Shown here in pieces: positions 9,572 through 17,597 of a stretch of DNA of 64,000 nucleotides. The position numbers and the translations under genes were made by a program. Source of the stretch: an uncultured Woeseiaceae bacterium (GTDB taxonomy: Bacteria > Pseudomonadota > Gammaproteobacteria > Steroidobacterales > Woeseiaceae); contig CALZMQ010000016.1 of assembly GCA_945788625.1 (NCBI GenBank), positions 143,181 through 207,180 on the forward strand. Direction: 5' to 3'. The notes under the pieces are model-generated. The model made no database searches, had not been told where the DNA came from, and saw only the letters and a program-made list of their open reading frames with translations. Numbering within the stretch: the stretch's first letter is position 1; each line of letters starts with the position of its first letter.

Positions 9572-9666
9572 CGATCTGTTCGTTAAAGAGCGGCTTCGAC
9601 GGTCAGGAAGACCTGATGTCGCGGAGCACATGGATGTGCCAGAGCGACGCGCCGCGATCGAACAAA

Positions 9667-9987
9667 TCAGACCATGTCTTTCAGGCCCTTCAGGGCAGAA
9701 ACCTTGACGACTTTCGTTGCAGGCTTGGCCTTGAACATCATCTCCTCGCCCGTGAACGGATTCACGCCCTTGCGAGCTTTTCGGGCCGGTTTTTTCACGA
9801 CGCGCATTTTCAGGAGACCGGGAACCGTGAACATGCCCGCGGCGCCACGACCGCCCAGGTTCTTCTTGATCTGACCGTTGAGCGATTCGAAAACTGCCGC
9901 AACGTCTTTGCGCGTAAGCCCGGTGTCGTCGACGATCTTGGCGTAGATTTCGGACTTGGTTGGTGGCTTTTTGGTATTTGCTGCCAT
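9667..9987 (-). CDS. HU/IHF-family DNA-binding protein
   Basis: 106 residues from ATG 9987 (AGGAG about 10 bp upstream); the open frame extends further 5' but that part lacks family character. Histone-like nucleoid protein with the DNA-binding arm segment GKNPFTGEE-like (RKGVNPFTGEEMMFK) and a GMFTVPGLLKM core. It is longer than canonical ~90 aa HU through an N-terminal tail (MAANTKKPPTK) and a Lys-rich stretch (KKPARKARK), as in a known subgroup of proteobacterial HU-like proteins. Single-gene unit. Confidence 0.92.
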   Translation of the reverse strand: MAANTKKPPTKSEIYAKIVDDTGLTRKDVAAVFESLNGQIKKNLGGRGAAGMFTVPGLLKMRVVKKPARKARKGVNPFTGEEMMFKAKPATKVVKVSALKGLKDMV

Positions 9988-10146
9988 GAAAAACTGACTC
10001 CTCAGATAAAGAAAAACGAGCAAGGGCTCGCGCCAAAACGGGCAGTGCCCGCGTCAAAAGCAGCGCGACGATAACACATGTTTTGCAGGTGCGTAAGCGT
10101 AAACACGCCTTTTTCCCGGGTTTTTTAAGGGCGATGTCGTGGGGCG

Positions 10147-10172
10147 AAAAAAACGGGCGCGATGGCGCCCGT
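10147..10172 (-). terminator. Intrinsic terminator of the DUF4426 gene
   Basis: On the minus strand an 8-bp perfect stem ACGGGCGC / GCGCCCGT (loop of four) is followed by seven Ts. It lies 24 bp past the stop of the lipoprotein gene. Between here and the HU start nothing else is seen except the HU upstream region. Confidence 0.85.
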
Positions 10173-10195
10173 CGTATGCCCAATTTGCGGCACGC

Positions 10196-10678
10196 TCAGT
10201 CGGTGTAGAACTGCCGTTTGAATCGAACGTCGGCGGCCTTCTCCTCTCCGTCGGGTCGAACCCTGATATCGAATATCAGGGTTTCGCGATTCGCGACGGC
10301 CGTTTCGCCAATGTAGTAGATCGCGACCACGTCACCGGGCTCTTCGATTTTTCGCATGGTGACGTTCTTGAGTTGTCCGGTCAGGTTCACCGTCTTGACG
10401 GTGACCTCCGCAGTTACCGGCATGCTGTCGGACTTCCTGATAACCGACACATTGAGCATCGCGCGGTTCTTACTGCGCAGGATGTCGTAGTTGCGCGCGA
10501 CCTCAGGCGGCAGCTGGTCGGTGGATTGGGCGCTGAAATGAATGACGTGAGCGCCGATGTCCGCGGACGTGGCGCCTGCCGGCTGTGCCTCCGGTACATT
10601 CGCGGAGTCGCCGGCACCACCGCAGGCCGATAAAAATGCGAGCAACGACAAAGAGATAATCGTTCTTGTGATCGTCAT
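10196..10678 (-). CDS. DUF4426 lipoprotein
   Basis: 160 residues from ATG 10678 with a purine-rich GGGGG site upstream. N-terminus MTITRTIISLSLLAFLSACGG is a lipoprotein signal with lipobox LSAC. The remaining ~135 residues match DUF4426, a periplasmic domain of unknown function commonly found close to the yggT-proC region in gammaproteobacteria. It lies 66 bp downstream of yggT on the same strand and may end the yggS-proC-yggT operon. Confidence 0.8.
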   Translation of the reverse strand: MTITRTIISLSLLAFLSACGGAGDSANVPEAQPAGATSADIGAHVIHFSAQSTDQLPPEVARNYDILRSKNRAMLNVSVIRKSDSMPVTAEVTVKTVNLTGQLKNVTMRKIEEPGDVVAIYYIGETAVANRETLIFDIRVRPDGEEKAADVRFKRQFYTD

Positions 10679-10744
10679 GAAACTTGCCCCCTTTTTCGCC
10701 ACTATAAACCATTCGCAGCCGCGAAATAACTCATCAGAGGTTCC

Positions 10745-11305
10745 CTAGATGCTCAGCGGCTTGAAACCGTTGACGACAATCGTCGCGGCAAGCAGCAGGA
10801 TGATCGCAAATATCGGTGAAATATCGAAACCGCCGAGCGGCGGAATAATTCGTCGGAACGGCCTCAGGACCGGCTCGGTCAGCGTGGCGATGATCGCCGT
10901 TGCCGGATTGTAGGTCCCCTGGGCCACCCAGCTCAGGATTATGCGAATGATAATTGCGTAAACGAACAGATTGATGGACAAGACGACCAGCTTCACGATC
11001 GCGGTGACGGCAATCGGAACGATCCCGGCGCTATGCCCGACGATGACGAGCAACAGCAGGACCGTCAGGTACTGGATGATGAATGCGACCAGTACCGTCG
11101 CAGTGTCCAGGCGCCCGAATGACGGCACGATACGGCGAACGGGAATGACAACGGGCGACGTGAATCGAAGAATGCCCTGCGCGAGCGGATTGCGGAAATC
11201 CGCCTGCAGCCAGGGCAACCAGAAGCGCAGCAGCAGCACGAGCAGGTAAAGGCTCGTCACTGCATTGACGATGAACACGATTGCGGATGAGATATTCGAT
11301 GGCAT
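10745..11305 (-). CDS. yggT: YggT family integral membrane protein
   Basis: 186 residues, with two tandem YGGT repeats, each two hydrophobic helices and the signature RFWLPWL..NPL..I.RFTSPVVIPVRRIVP / GTYNPATAIIATLTEPVLRPFRRIIPPLGGFDISP. Found in bacteria and plastids; a role in osmotic or cation tolerance and cell division has been proposed for homologues. Only 3 bp separate it from proC, so it is in the yggS-proC-yggT operon. Confidence 0.93.
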   Translation of the reverse strand: MPSNISSAIVFIVNAVTSLYLLVLLLRFWLPWLQADFRNPLAQGILRFTSPVVIPVRRIVPSFGRLDTATVLVAFIIQYLTVLLLLVIVGHSAGIVPIAVTAIVKLVVLSINLFVYAIIIRIILSWVAQGTYNPATAIIATLTEPVLRPFRRIIPPLGGFDISPIFAIILLLAATIVVNGFKPLSI

Positions 11306-11308
11306 GCG

Positions 11309-12151
11309 TCAGTCCTGGTGGCTGGCCTCGTGCGCCTTGTCGGCGAGTTCGACCGCGCGATCGCGGGCGGCGGTAACGGCAGCGCTGAAGATATCACGAA
11401 AGTTCGTGCCGTCGAGGTAGTCGAACGCGGCCGCTGTAGTGCCGCCGGGGGAGCGAACGCGTGCGATGAGCGAGTCCATGGTTTCGCCGGATTGTTCGGC
11501 CATCTCGCCGGCGCCGCGAGCCGTTTCGAGCACCAGCGCCAGCGCCGAATCGTGATCGAGCCCCATGTCCTCGGCGACCTTCACCAGCATGTCGACAAGC
11601 AGGTAGAAATAGGCGGGGCCGGTTCCGGAGACAGCAGTGACGGTGTCGATGTCTTCTTCGGTCGGCACTGTAATGACGGGTCCGGTCGTGGAAACGATGT
11701 TATTTGCCGCCCGGCGTTGTTCCTTGGTCGTCCGTGCGTTGGCAAACATGCCCGAAATGCCCAGGCGCAGCAGCGCGGCCTGGTTGGGCATGACGCGCAC
11801 GACGGAAAGGCCGCCGCCGAGCCATGAATCGATGTCGCTGCTGCGCACGCCGGCCGCGATCGAAATGACCAGCGGCTTCGTTCGCTGCACCACAGCGGCC
11901 AGTGGTTTGCAGACATCGGACAGGATCTGCGGTTTGACCGCGAGCACGACGCATTCGGCTTCGCGGACGACCTCTTCATTGTGTTCGCGGATGGTCGTTC
12001 CCGGCAGCTCGTTGGCGAGACTTTCACGGTGCGCCGCGAGCGGTTCCGAGATCAGGATATGGCGCGCCTCGTATCCGGCGGCGAGCATGCCGCCTACCAA
12101 AGCCCGGGCCATGTTGCCGCCGCCTACAAATGCTACCTTTCCGTAATCCAT
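11309..12151 (-). CDS. proC: Pyrroline-5-carboxylate reductase
   Basis: 280 residues from ATG 12151. Last step of proline biosynthesis: reduces 1-pyrroline-5-carboxylate with NAD(P)H. The Rossmann motif FVGGGNMARALVGGM is at the N-terminus and the C-terminal P5CR signature VSGTGPAYFYLLVD ... RVRSPGGTTAAA is intact. The open frame continues 72 codons upstream into yggS and is rejected as coding. It is preceded by yggS (14 bp gap) and followed by yggT. Confidence 0.96.
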   Translation of the reverse strand: MDYGKVAFVGGGNMARALVGGMLAAGYEARHILISEPLAAHRESLANELPGTTIREHNEEVVREAECVVLAVKPQILSDVCKPLAAVVQRTKPLVISIAAGVRSSDIDSWLGGGLSVVRVMPNQAALLRLGISGMFANARTTKEQRRAANNIVSTTGPVITVPTEEDIDTVTAVSGTGPAYFYLLVDMLVKVAEDMGLDHDSALALVLETARGAGEMAEQSGETMDSLIARVRSPGGTTAAAFDYLDGTNFRDIFSAAVTAARDRAVELADKAHEASHQD

Positions 12152-12165
12152 GCGTTTCCCGTTCC

Positions 12166-12849
12166 CTACTGTCGCTCGCCAAACACGGCGGTACCGATAC
12201 GCACAATCGTTGCGCCCTCGAAAATCGCCGCCCGGAAATCCTCGCTCATGCCCATCGACAGGGTGTCGATGGCAATGCCGTCGTCGCGGAGCGCCTCCGC
12301 CAGTTTCCGGAGGGTCGCGAAGGGTATCCGCTGCGCTTCGAATTCGTGTCGAATCGCCGGCAGGCACATCAGCCCGCGAAGCCGGATGTTCGGCAGGTCC
12401 CTGCAGGCTGCCGCAAGCTCGGGCAATGCGTCAACGGCGACGCCGGACTTCCCCGGCTCGTTGTCGACGTTCACCTGCAGGCAGACGTTTAGCGGCTCGA
12501 GCTCATCCGGCCGCTGCCGGCTGAGCCGCGTTGCGGTCTTCGGTTTGTCGATAGTGTGCACCCAGTCAAAGTATTCGGCCACGGCGCGTGTTTTATTGCT
12601 CTGGAGGTGGCCGATGAAGTGCCAGGTCAGGCCTTTGGCGGCCGTGGCCTGGATCTTGTCGAGCCCCTCCTGGACGAAGCTTTCGCCGAAATCGCGTTGG
12701 CCGGCAGACGCCGCCGCCAGAATGCTCTCGACCGGCTGTTTTTTGCTCACCGCGAGCAATTGGACTGTATCCGGCTCGCGTTCTGCCTGGACGGCTGTAA
12801 TCGCCAGCAAATCGCGGATTTTTCGCAGGTTTTCCGTGACTCTAATCAC
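12166..12849 (-). CDS. yggS: PLP homeostasis protein YggS/PROSC
   Basis: PLP-binding alanine-racemase-fold protein that buffers free pyridoxal phosphate. PLP lysine in LLAVSKKQP; other signatures are RDFGESFVQEG, WHFIGHLQSNK and LSMGMSEDFRAAI. I prefer GTG 12849 (227 aa) because family members begin close to the ENLRKIRD helix. The ATG at 12918 would add 23 unrelated residues and run into the pilT upstream region. First gene of yggS-proC-yggT. Confidence 0.93.
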   Translation of the reverse strand: MIRVTENLRKIRDLLAITAVQAEREPDTVQLLAVSKKQPVESILAAASAGQRDFGESFVQEGLDKIQATAAKGLTWHFIGHLQSNKTRAVAEYFDWVHTIDKPKTATRLSRQRPDELEPLNVCLQVNVDNEPGKSGVAVDALPELAAACRDLPNIRLRGLMCLPAIRHEFEAQRIPFATLRKLAEALRDDGIAIDTLSMGMSEDFRAAIFEGATIVRIGTAVFGERQ

Positions 12850-12870
12850 GTTTTGGTCCGGGTGCTTCGC

Positions 12871-12876
12871 TATACT
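12871..12876 (+). promoter_or_regulatory. Possible -10 box for pilT
   Basis: TATACT stands 57 bp before the pilT ATG in the short divergent yggS/pilT gap. No convincing -35 hexamer at 16-18 bp, so this is tentative. Confidence 0.3.
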
Positions 12877-12932
12877 AGGCTCAATTCGTTCCGGGTTATG
12901 GTAAGTCCGGAACTCCACACTGAGGGAGAAAC

Positions 12933-13973
12933 ATGGCCGTAGACGTTGCCCAGCTTTTGTCGTTCACGGTAAAAAACAACGCCTCTGACCTGCATTTGTC
13001 GGGTGGTGTACCGCCCATGATCCGCGTTGATGGCGACATCAAACGTATCAACATGCCGGCGCTCACTCACAAAGACGTCAATAGCATGGTGTACGACATC
13101 ATGAATGACAAGCAGCGCAAGGACTACGAGGAGTTCCTCGAGACCGACTTTTCCTTCGAAATTCCGAAGCTCGCCCGTTTTCGCGTCAATGCGTTCAACC
13201 AGAACCGCGGCTCCGCGGCCGTGTTTCGAACCATTCCCTCGGAAATCCTGACGCTCGATGATCTGGGCGCGCCTGCGATTTTCAAGGACGTATCGATGCA
13301 CCCGCGCGGCATCGTACTGGTTACCGGCCCGACCGGCTCGGGCAAGTCGACGACGCTGGCGGCGATGGTCGACTACATCAACGAAAACAAGCCCGACCAC
13401 ATTCTGACGATCGAGGATCCGATCGAGTTCGTGCACGAATCGAAGAAATCGCTCATCAACCAGCGTGAAGTCCATCGTGACACGCTGGGCTTCAACGAAG
13501 CTTTGCGTTCTGCGTTGCGCGAAGACCCGGACGTGGTGCTGGTGGGCGAGTTGCGTGACCTCGAAACCATTCGCCTGGCCTTGACGGCCGCCGAGACAGG
13601 TCACCTCGTATTCGGGACGCTGCATACGAGTTCGGCTGCGAAAACGATCGACCGTATTGTCGACGTATTCCCGGCGGCCGAAAAAGAGATGGTTCGCGCC
13701 ATGCTCTCGGAGTCACTGCGCGCCGTCATATCGCAAACACTTCTGAAGAAAGTCGGCGGCGGTCGTATTGCCGCCCACGAGATCATGATCGGCACGCCCG
13801 CAATTCGTAACCTGATTCGCGAAGGCAAGATCGCGCAAATGTACTCCGCAATTCAGACTGGCCAGGGTGCGGGCATGCATACACTGGATCAGAACCTGTC
13901 CGACTTATTGAAGAAAGGGCTGATCAACAAGGAAGAGGCTCGTTTCAGGGCGGTCAGCAAGGAAAATTTCTAG
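12933..13973 (+). CDS. pilT: Type IV pilus retraction ATPase PilT
   Basis: 346 residues, the normal PilT length. Hexameric cytosolic ATPase that depolymerises the pilus for twitching. Walker A GPTGSGKST is at about residue 131, followed by Asp box (ITIEDPIEF), Walker B (VVLVGELRD) and His box (ETGHLVFGTLHT). The AIRNLIREGK motif near the C-terminus is diagnostic for PilT over PilU and PilB. AGGGAG ribosome site 10 bp upstream. First of three tandem PilT-type genes, as pilT-pilU in pseudomonads. Confidence 0.97.
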   Translation: MAVDVAQLLSFTVKNNASDLHLSGGVPPMIRVDGDIKRINMPALTHKDVNSMVYDIMNDKQRKDYEEFLETDFSFEIPKLARFRVNAFNQNRGSAAVFRTIPSEILTLDDLGAPAIFKDVSMHPRGIVLVTGPTGSGKSTTLAAMVDYINENKPDHILTIEDPIEFVHESKKSLINQREVHRDTLGFNEALRSALREDPDVVLVGELRDLETIRLALTAAETGHLVFGTLHTSSAAKTIDRIVDVFPAAEKEMVRAMLSESLRAVISQTLLKKVGGGRIAAHEIMIGTPAIRNLIREGKIAQMYSAIQTGQGAGMHTLDQNLSDLLKKGLINKEEARFRAVSKENF

Positions 13974-14012
13974 GGTCGGCAACGGTCGCCGGCCTGCAGG
14001 GAGACGAGGACA

Positions 14013-15170
14013 ATGGAACGCGAACAAGCAGTAAGACTGACACAGAATCTGCTGCGCAAGATGGTGGAGCGAGAGGGCTCCGACCTATTCCTTACGGCGG
14101 CTTTTCCGCCGGCAATCAAAGTCGACGGCACCATTCACAAGGCAACCGACACGCCGTTGTCTCCGGACCAGGCTGCAATGATGGTGCGTTCGATCATGAA
14201 CGACAAGCAGATCAAGGAGTTCGACGCCACCAAGGAATGCAACTTCGCGATCGCCCCGCAGGGCATAGGCCGCTTCCGCGTGAGTGCGTTCATCCAGCAG
14301 GGCATGGTTGGCGCCGTCCTGCGAACGATTACCACCGAGATTCCCACGCTGGAAGACCTGGATTTGCCGCCGATCCTGAAGGACATCGTGATGAACAAGC
14401 GCGGCCTGTGCATCGTCGTGGGCGGCACGGGTTCGGGTAAGTCGACCACGCTGGCGGCAATGATCGGGCATCGCAACGAGAGTTCGCGCGGCCATATTAT
14501 TTCCATCGAAGATCCGGTCGAGTACGTTCATCCCCACAAAGGCTGCGTGATTACCCAACGCGAGGTCGGTGTCGACACCGAGACCTGGCATGCGGCTCTG
14601 AAAAACACGCTGCGCCAGGCACCGGACGTCATTCTTATCGGCGAGATCCGTGACAAGGAGACGATGGAATACGGCATCCAGTTTGCCGAAACCGGTCATC
14701 TCTGCCTTGCGACCCTGCATGCCAACAGCGCGAACCAGGCGCTCGATCGCATCATCAACTTTTTCCCGGAAGAGCGCCGCCAGCAGCTGCTGATGGACCT
14801 GTCGCTCAATACCAAGGCATTCGTGTCGCAGCGTCTCGTGCCACGCGAGGGCGGCATCGGTCGCGTCGCCGCAATGGAGATCATGCTCAATACGCCGCTG
14901 GTACAGGATCTGATCTTCAAGGGCGAGGTCGGGCAGATCAAGGAGATCATGGCCAAGTCGACACGGCTCGGCATGCAGACCTTCGACCAGGCGCTGTTCT
15001 ACCTGTATGAGGAGGGCACGATTTCCTACGAGGAAGCCATGCGCAACGCCGACTCGAAGAACGAGCTCAGGCTGCGTATCAAGCTAGAGAGCAAGCGCGA
15101 CTCCTCGATTGCGGACCAGCAATCGGAGAGCCTCAGGATCATGGAAGAAGATACCGCTCAAACCTTCTGA
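14013..15170 (+). CDS. pilU: PilT-dependent retraction ATPase PilU
   Basis: 385 residues. Same family as PilT with Walker A GGTGSGKST, Walker B DVILIGEIRD and HLCLATLHANSANQALDRI, but the AIRNLIRE motif is replaced by PLVQDLIFKGEVGQIKEIM, the PilU pattern. A ~35-residue hydrophilic C-terminal tail after EEAMRNADSKNE is also typical. PilU assists PilT in retraction and depends on PilT for function in species studied. It lies 39 bp after pilT. Confidence 0.93.
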   Translation: MEREQAVRLTQNLLRKMVEREGSDLFLTAAFPPAIKVDGTIHKATDTPLSPDQAAMMVRSIMNDKQIKEFDATKECNFAIAPQGIGRFRVSAFIQQGMVGAVLRTITTEIPTLEDLDLPPILKDIVMNKRGLCIVVGGTGSGKSTTLAAMIGHRNESSRGHIISIEDPVEYVHPHKGCVITQREVGVDTETWHAALKNTLRQAPDVILIGEIRDKETMEYGIQFAETGHLCLATLHANSANQALDRIINFFPEERRQQLLMDLSLNTKAFVSQRLVPREGGIGRVAAMEIMLNTPLVQDLIFKGEVGQIKEIMAKSTRLGMQTFDQALFYLYEEGTISYEEAMRNADSKNELRLRIKLESKRDSSIADQQSESLRIMEEDTAQTF

Positions 15171-15192
15171 GCGGCGCAGGGACTACTCATCG

Positions 15193-16251
15193 ATGAACGT
15201 CAAACCGCTATTCAAACTGATGGTTGAGAAAAAGGCGTCCGACCTTTTCTTCGCGCCATTCACGCCGGCCAAGATCAAGATCGAAGGCAAGATCATGCCG
15301 GTCAACAAGCTCGAGATGACACCGAAAATGGTGAAGCAGGCTGCGCTCGAACTGATGACCGAAGATCAGATGGAACAGTTCAACAAGGACCTCGAGATCG
15401 ACTTCGCGTTGTCGGAGCAGGGGCTGGGACGTTTTCGCGTCAACGTTTTCCACCAGCGCGGCAGTGTCGCGATGGTATTGCGTTACATCACGTCCGAGCT
15501 GCCGTCGCTCGACGAGCTCGGCATGCCCGAGCAGCTCAAGGAACTGGTCATGCTGCGTCGCGGCCTGATACTCATGGTGGGCGCAACCGGCGCCGGTAAA
15601 TCGACGACACTTGCCGCGATGGTTAATCATCGCAATGAAAAGACGTCGTCGCACATTATCACGATCGAGGACCCGATCGAGTTCCTGCATCCCAACAAGC
15701 AGTCCATCGTAAATCAACGCGAAGTCGGCCTGGACACCAAGTCCTACGCACGCGCGCTCAAGAGTGCGGTGCGAGCCGCACCGGACGTCATCCAGATCGG
15801 CGAGATTCGCGATCTCGAATCGATGCGCGCCGCACTGGATATGGCCGGTACGGGCCACCTGGTGCTTGCCACCGTGCATTCGAACAACTCCGCGGAGACG
15901 CTGGACAGGATCATCAACCTGTTTCCGCAGGAACAGCATTCGCAGGTGTTCATGGATCTCGCCCACTACCTGCGCGCCATACTGTCGCAACGACTCGTTC
16001 GCGCGCGCAACGGCAAACGCGTTGCCGCCGTCGAATTACTGCTCAATACGCCGCACATCAAAGACCTGATTCTGAAGGGCGATATTTCGGCCGTGAAAGA
16101 GGCTCATAAGGACAGCGGCGAAGCCGGCATGCAGAACTTCGATGACGCGTTGCTCGATCTTTACAAGAACGGCACGATCACGATGGAAGAGGCCATGTCA
16201 CACGCCGATTCGCGCGCGAACCTCGAAGCCAAGGTCAACTTCGGCGGCTGA
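15193..16251 (+). CDS. Third PilT/PilU-type ATPase (PilU-like paralogue)
   Basis: 352 residues from ATG 15193, 22 bp after pilU. Walker A is GATGAGKST, Walker B DVIQIGEIRD, His box GTGHLVLATVHSNNSAETLDRI. The C-terminal segment PHIKDLILKGDISAVKEAHKDS resembles PilU rather than PilT (no AIRNLIRE). Sequence divergence from the two upstream genes is large, so it is an old duplication rather than an assembly artefact. It probably forms part of, or regulates, the retraction motor. The usual arrangement has only pilT and pilU. Confidence 0.85.
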   Translation: MNVKPLFKLMVEKKASDLFFAPFTPAKIKIEGKIMPVNKLEMTPKMVKQAALELMTEDQMEQFNKDLEIDFALSEQGLGRFRVNVFHQRGSVAMVLRYITSELPSLDELGMPEQLKELVMLRRGLILMVGATGAGKSTTLAAMVNHRNEKTSSHIITIEDPIEFLHPNKQSIVNQREVGLDTKSYARALKSAVRAAPDVIQIGEIRDLESMRAALDMAGTGHLVLATVHSNNSAETLDRIINLFPQEQHSQVFMDLAHYLRAILSQRLVRARNGKRVAAVELLLNTPHIKDLILKGDISAVKEAHKDSGEAGMQNFDDALLDLYKNGTITMEEAMSHADSRANLEAKVNFGG

Positions 16252-16301
16252 ACCCCACTCCAACTTACCCCACCAACGATCATGGCGTGGCATTTGGCCC
16301 G

Positions 16302-16400
16302 CGCCGGCGATCACGGGGCATGTCCCAGTCGCTCGGACAATCTGCGATAACTCGCTTTGTGTGACACACCCCGCACTCGCCGGCGCTGTTCGCGCCATGC
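16302..16400 (+). repeat. Inverted repeat copy 1 flanking pyrB-pyrK
   Basis: Copy of a ~97-99 bp repeat whose inverse is at 18533-18629. A 58-bp core (16315-16372 against 18561-18618) is identical base for base; similarity continues, with scattered mismatches, on both sides. The core contains the near-palindrome TTTGTGTGACACA. Both reading directions are open over part of it but no protein signal is seen. Confidence 0.9.
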
Positions 16401-16406
16401 GCTGCA

Positions 16407-16511
16407 GGCAAGGGGACGAGATGTTTGTTGGCAGGACATAAAGCGAGCGCACGTCGGTCCCATCCGACGGACGCGAGACAGTCCGCCAACAAAGCATGTC
16501 GTCCCCTTGCC
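16407..16511. repeat. Long imperfect hairpin (31-nt arms)
   Basis: Arms 16407-16437 and 16481-16511 pair over about 28 of 31 positions (GGCAAGGGGACGA.ATG, TTTGTTGGC). The 43-nt centre can form a smaller stem CGTCGG / CCGACG. No T-run follows, so it is not a simple terminator. It lies ~90 bp before the pyrB ATG and may be part of a mobile element or an RNA structure in the pyrB leader. Confidence 0.75.
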
Positions 16512-16598
16512 ACAATCGCTGCTGCCGCTCTTGGAAAGATCGTTGGTGGGGGAACTGGGGTGGTGGGGGTTCGCCAATACCCGTAGAATTGCCCCGCC

Positions 16599-17597
16599 AT
16601 GATCGCCAGCACCGAATCGATGCCCCTTCGGCCCGAGGCCGAAGTGCAGCTAGACGCCAACGGAAACCTGCGTCACCTGTTGACTCTCAAGGGTCTCGAC
16701 AAGGCGCTTTTGACTGAAATCCTGGACGATTCCGAGCAATACCTGACGGCCCCGGGCAGCCTGCCGGCACGCAGCCAGTCACTGGCCGGACGGACTGTGG
16801 GCAACCTCTTTTTCGAGCCCAGCACCCGCACCAGGGCCTCTTTCGACCTCGCCGGAAAACGCCTCGGCGCCGACGTGCTCAACCTCGACGTGAACACATC
16901 TTCTCGCAAGAAAGGCGAGAGCATCCTTGACACCATCTACACGCTCGAAGCCATGCAGGTAGACGTCATGGTCGTACGCGATGCGAGTGCCGGCGTTCCG
17001 GCCTATATCGCGCGCAATGTGGACGACCATGTGAGTATTCTGAACGCCGGCGAAGCCGACGTCTCGCATCCGACCCAGGGCTTGCTGGACCTGCTGACCA
17101 TCCGCCAGCACAAAGGCGCTTTCGACGAGCTGACGGTCGCGATCGTGGGTGACATACGCCACTCGCGTGTCGCCATGTCGGCATCGCAGGGTCTTGCGAC
17201 TCTCGGGGTCGGTGAATTGCGCCTGATATCGCCGCCGGCACTGGCTCCGGACCCCGAAGCCGTACCAGAAGCGCGTATCGTCGATAATCTTCGCGACGGT
17301 CTGGACGGCGCCGACGTCGTCATGGCCCTGCGTATCCAGCGAGAGCGCATCGGGAATCTCGATGGCATTCCGGGCATCGACGAGTACTTCGCCAATTACG
17401 GCGTCAGCAATGAGCGCCTCGAATTAGCGAAGCCGGATGCCATCGTGATGCATCCTGGCCCGATGAATCGCGGCATCGAAATCGAAAGCGCGGTCGCGGA
17501 CGGGCCAAGATCGGTAATAACGCAACAGGTGACCAACGGTGTGGCCGTGCGCATGGCCGTACTCGAACGCGTCGGCAGGACGATGTCGGCAAAGTGA
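16599..17597 (+). CDS. pyrB: Aspartate carbamoyltransferase catalytic chain
   Basis: 332 residues. Second step of pyrimidine synthesis: carbamoyl phosphate plus aspartate to carbamoyl aspartate. Signatures: FFEPSTRTRASFDLA (carbamoyl phosphate site), HPTQGLLDLLTI, VGDIRHSRVAMS and MHPGPMNRGIEI. The length and the N-terminal extension (~20 residues) resemble the Pseudomonas-type enzyme, normally partnered by a non-catalytic PyrC and preceded by pyrR; neither is present here. It is coupled by a 4-bp overlap to the PyrK-like gene. Orientation is opposite to ruvX. Confidence 0.96.
   Translation: MIASTESMPLRPEAEVQLDANGNLRHLLTLKGLDKALLTEILDDSEQYLTAPGSLPARSQSLAGRTVGNLFFEPSTRTRASFDLAGKRLGADVLNLDVNTSSRKKGESILDTIYTLEAMQVDVMVVRDASAGVPAYIARNVDDHVSILNAGEADVSHPTQGLLDLLTIRQHKGAFDELTVAIVGDIRHSRVAMSASQGLATLGVGELRLISPPALAPDPEAVPEARIVDNLRDGLDGADVVMALRIQRERIGNLDGIPGIDEYFANYGVSNERLELAKPDAIVMHPGPMNRGIEIESAVADGPRSVITQQVTNGVAVRMAVLERVGRTMSAK

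Larger units (their letters stand above)
16253..16568. repeat. Non-coding repeat element A between pilU-like gene and pyrB
   Basis: The 347-bp gap 16252-16598 holds no gene. It is almost filled by a structured element. The ends are imperfect inverted repeats: 16253-16281 (CCCCACTCC...CCACCAACGATC) against 16538-16568 (GATCGTTGGTGGGG...GGTGGGG), with 14 identical bases on the inner side. Inside lie one copy of a ~100 bp dispersed repeat (16302-16400) and a long hairpin (16407-16511). The architecture resembles a MITE or palindromic intergenic element. A TAGAAT hexamer at 16583-16588 may serve pyrB. Confidence 0.6.

Noticed and set aside
12152..12367. 72-codon N-terminal extension of proC
   Set aside because: It overlaps yggS, and the family begins at the Rossmann motif just after ATG 12151.
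12933..16251. Triplicated pilT as an assembly duplication
   Set aside because: The three proteins differ throughout, including in Walker A and C-terminal motifs, so they are distinct genes.
16302..16441. Short coding frames through the ~100 bp repeat (both strands)
   Set aside because: The frames differ in their flanks between the two copies and no start, ribosome site or domain supports translation.
16407..16511. Integron attC site
   Set aside because: Size and folding fit, but the RYYYAAC/GTTRRRY boxes at the proper ends are missing and no integron integrase or cassette is near.
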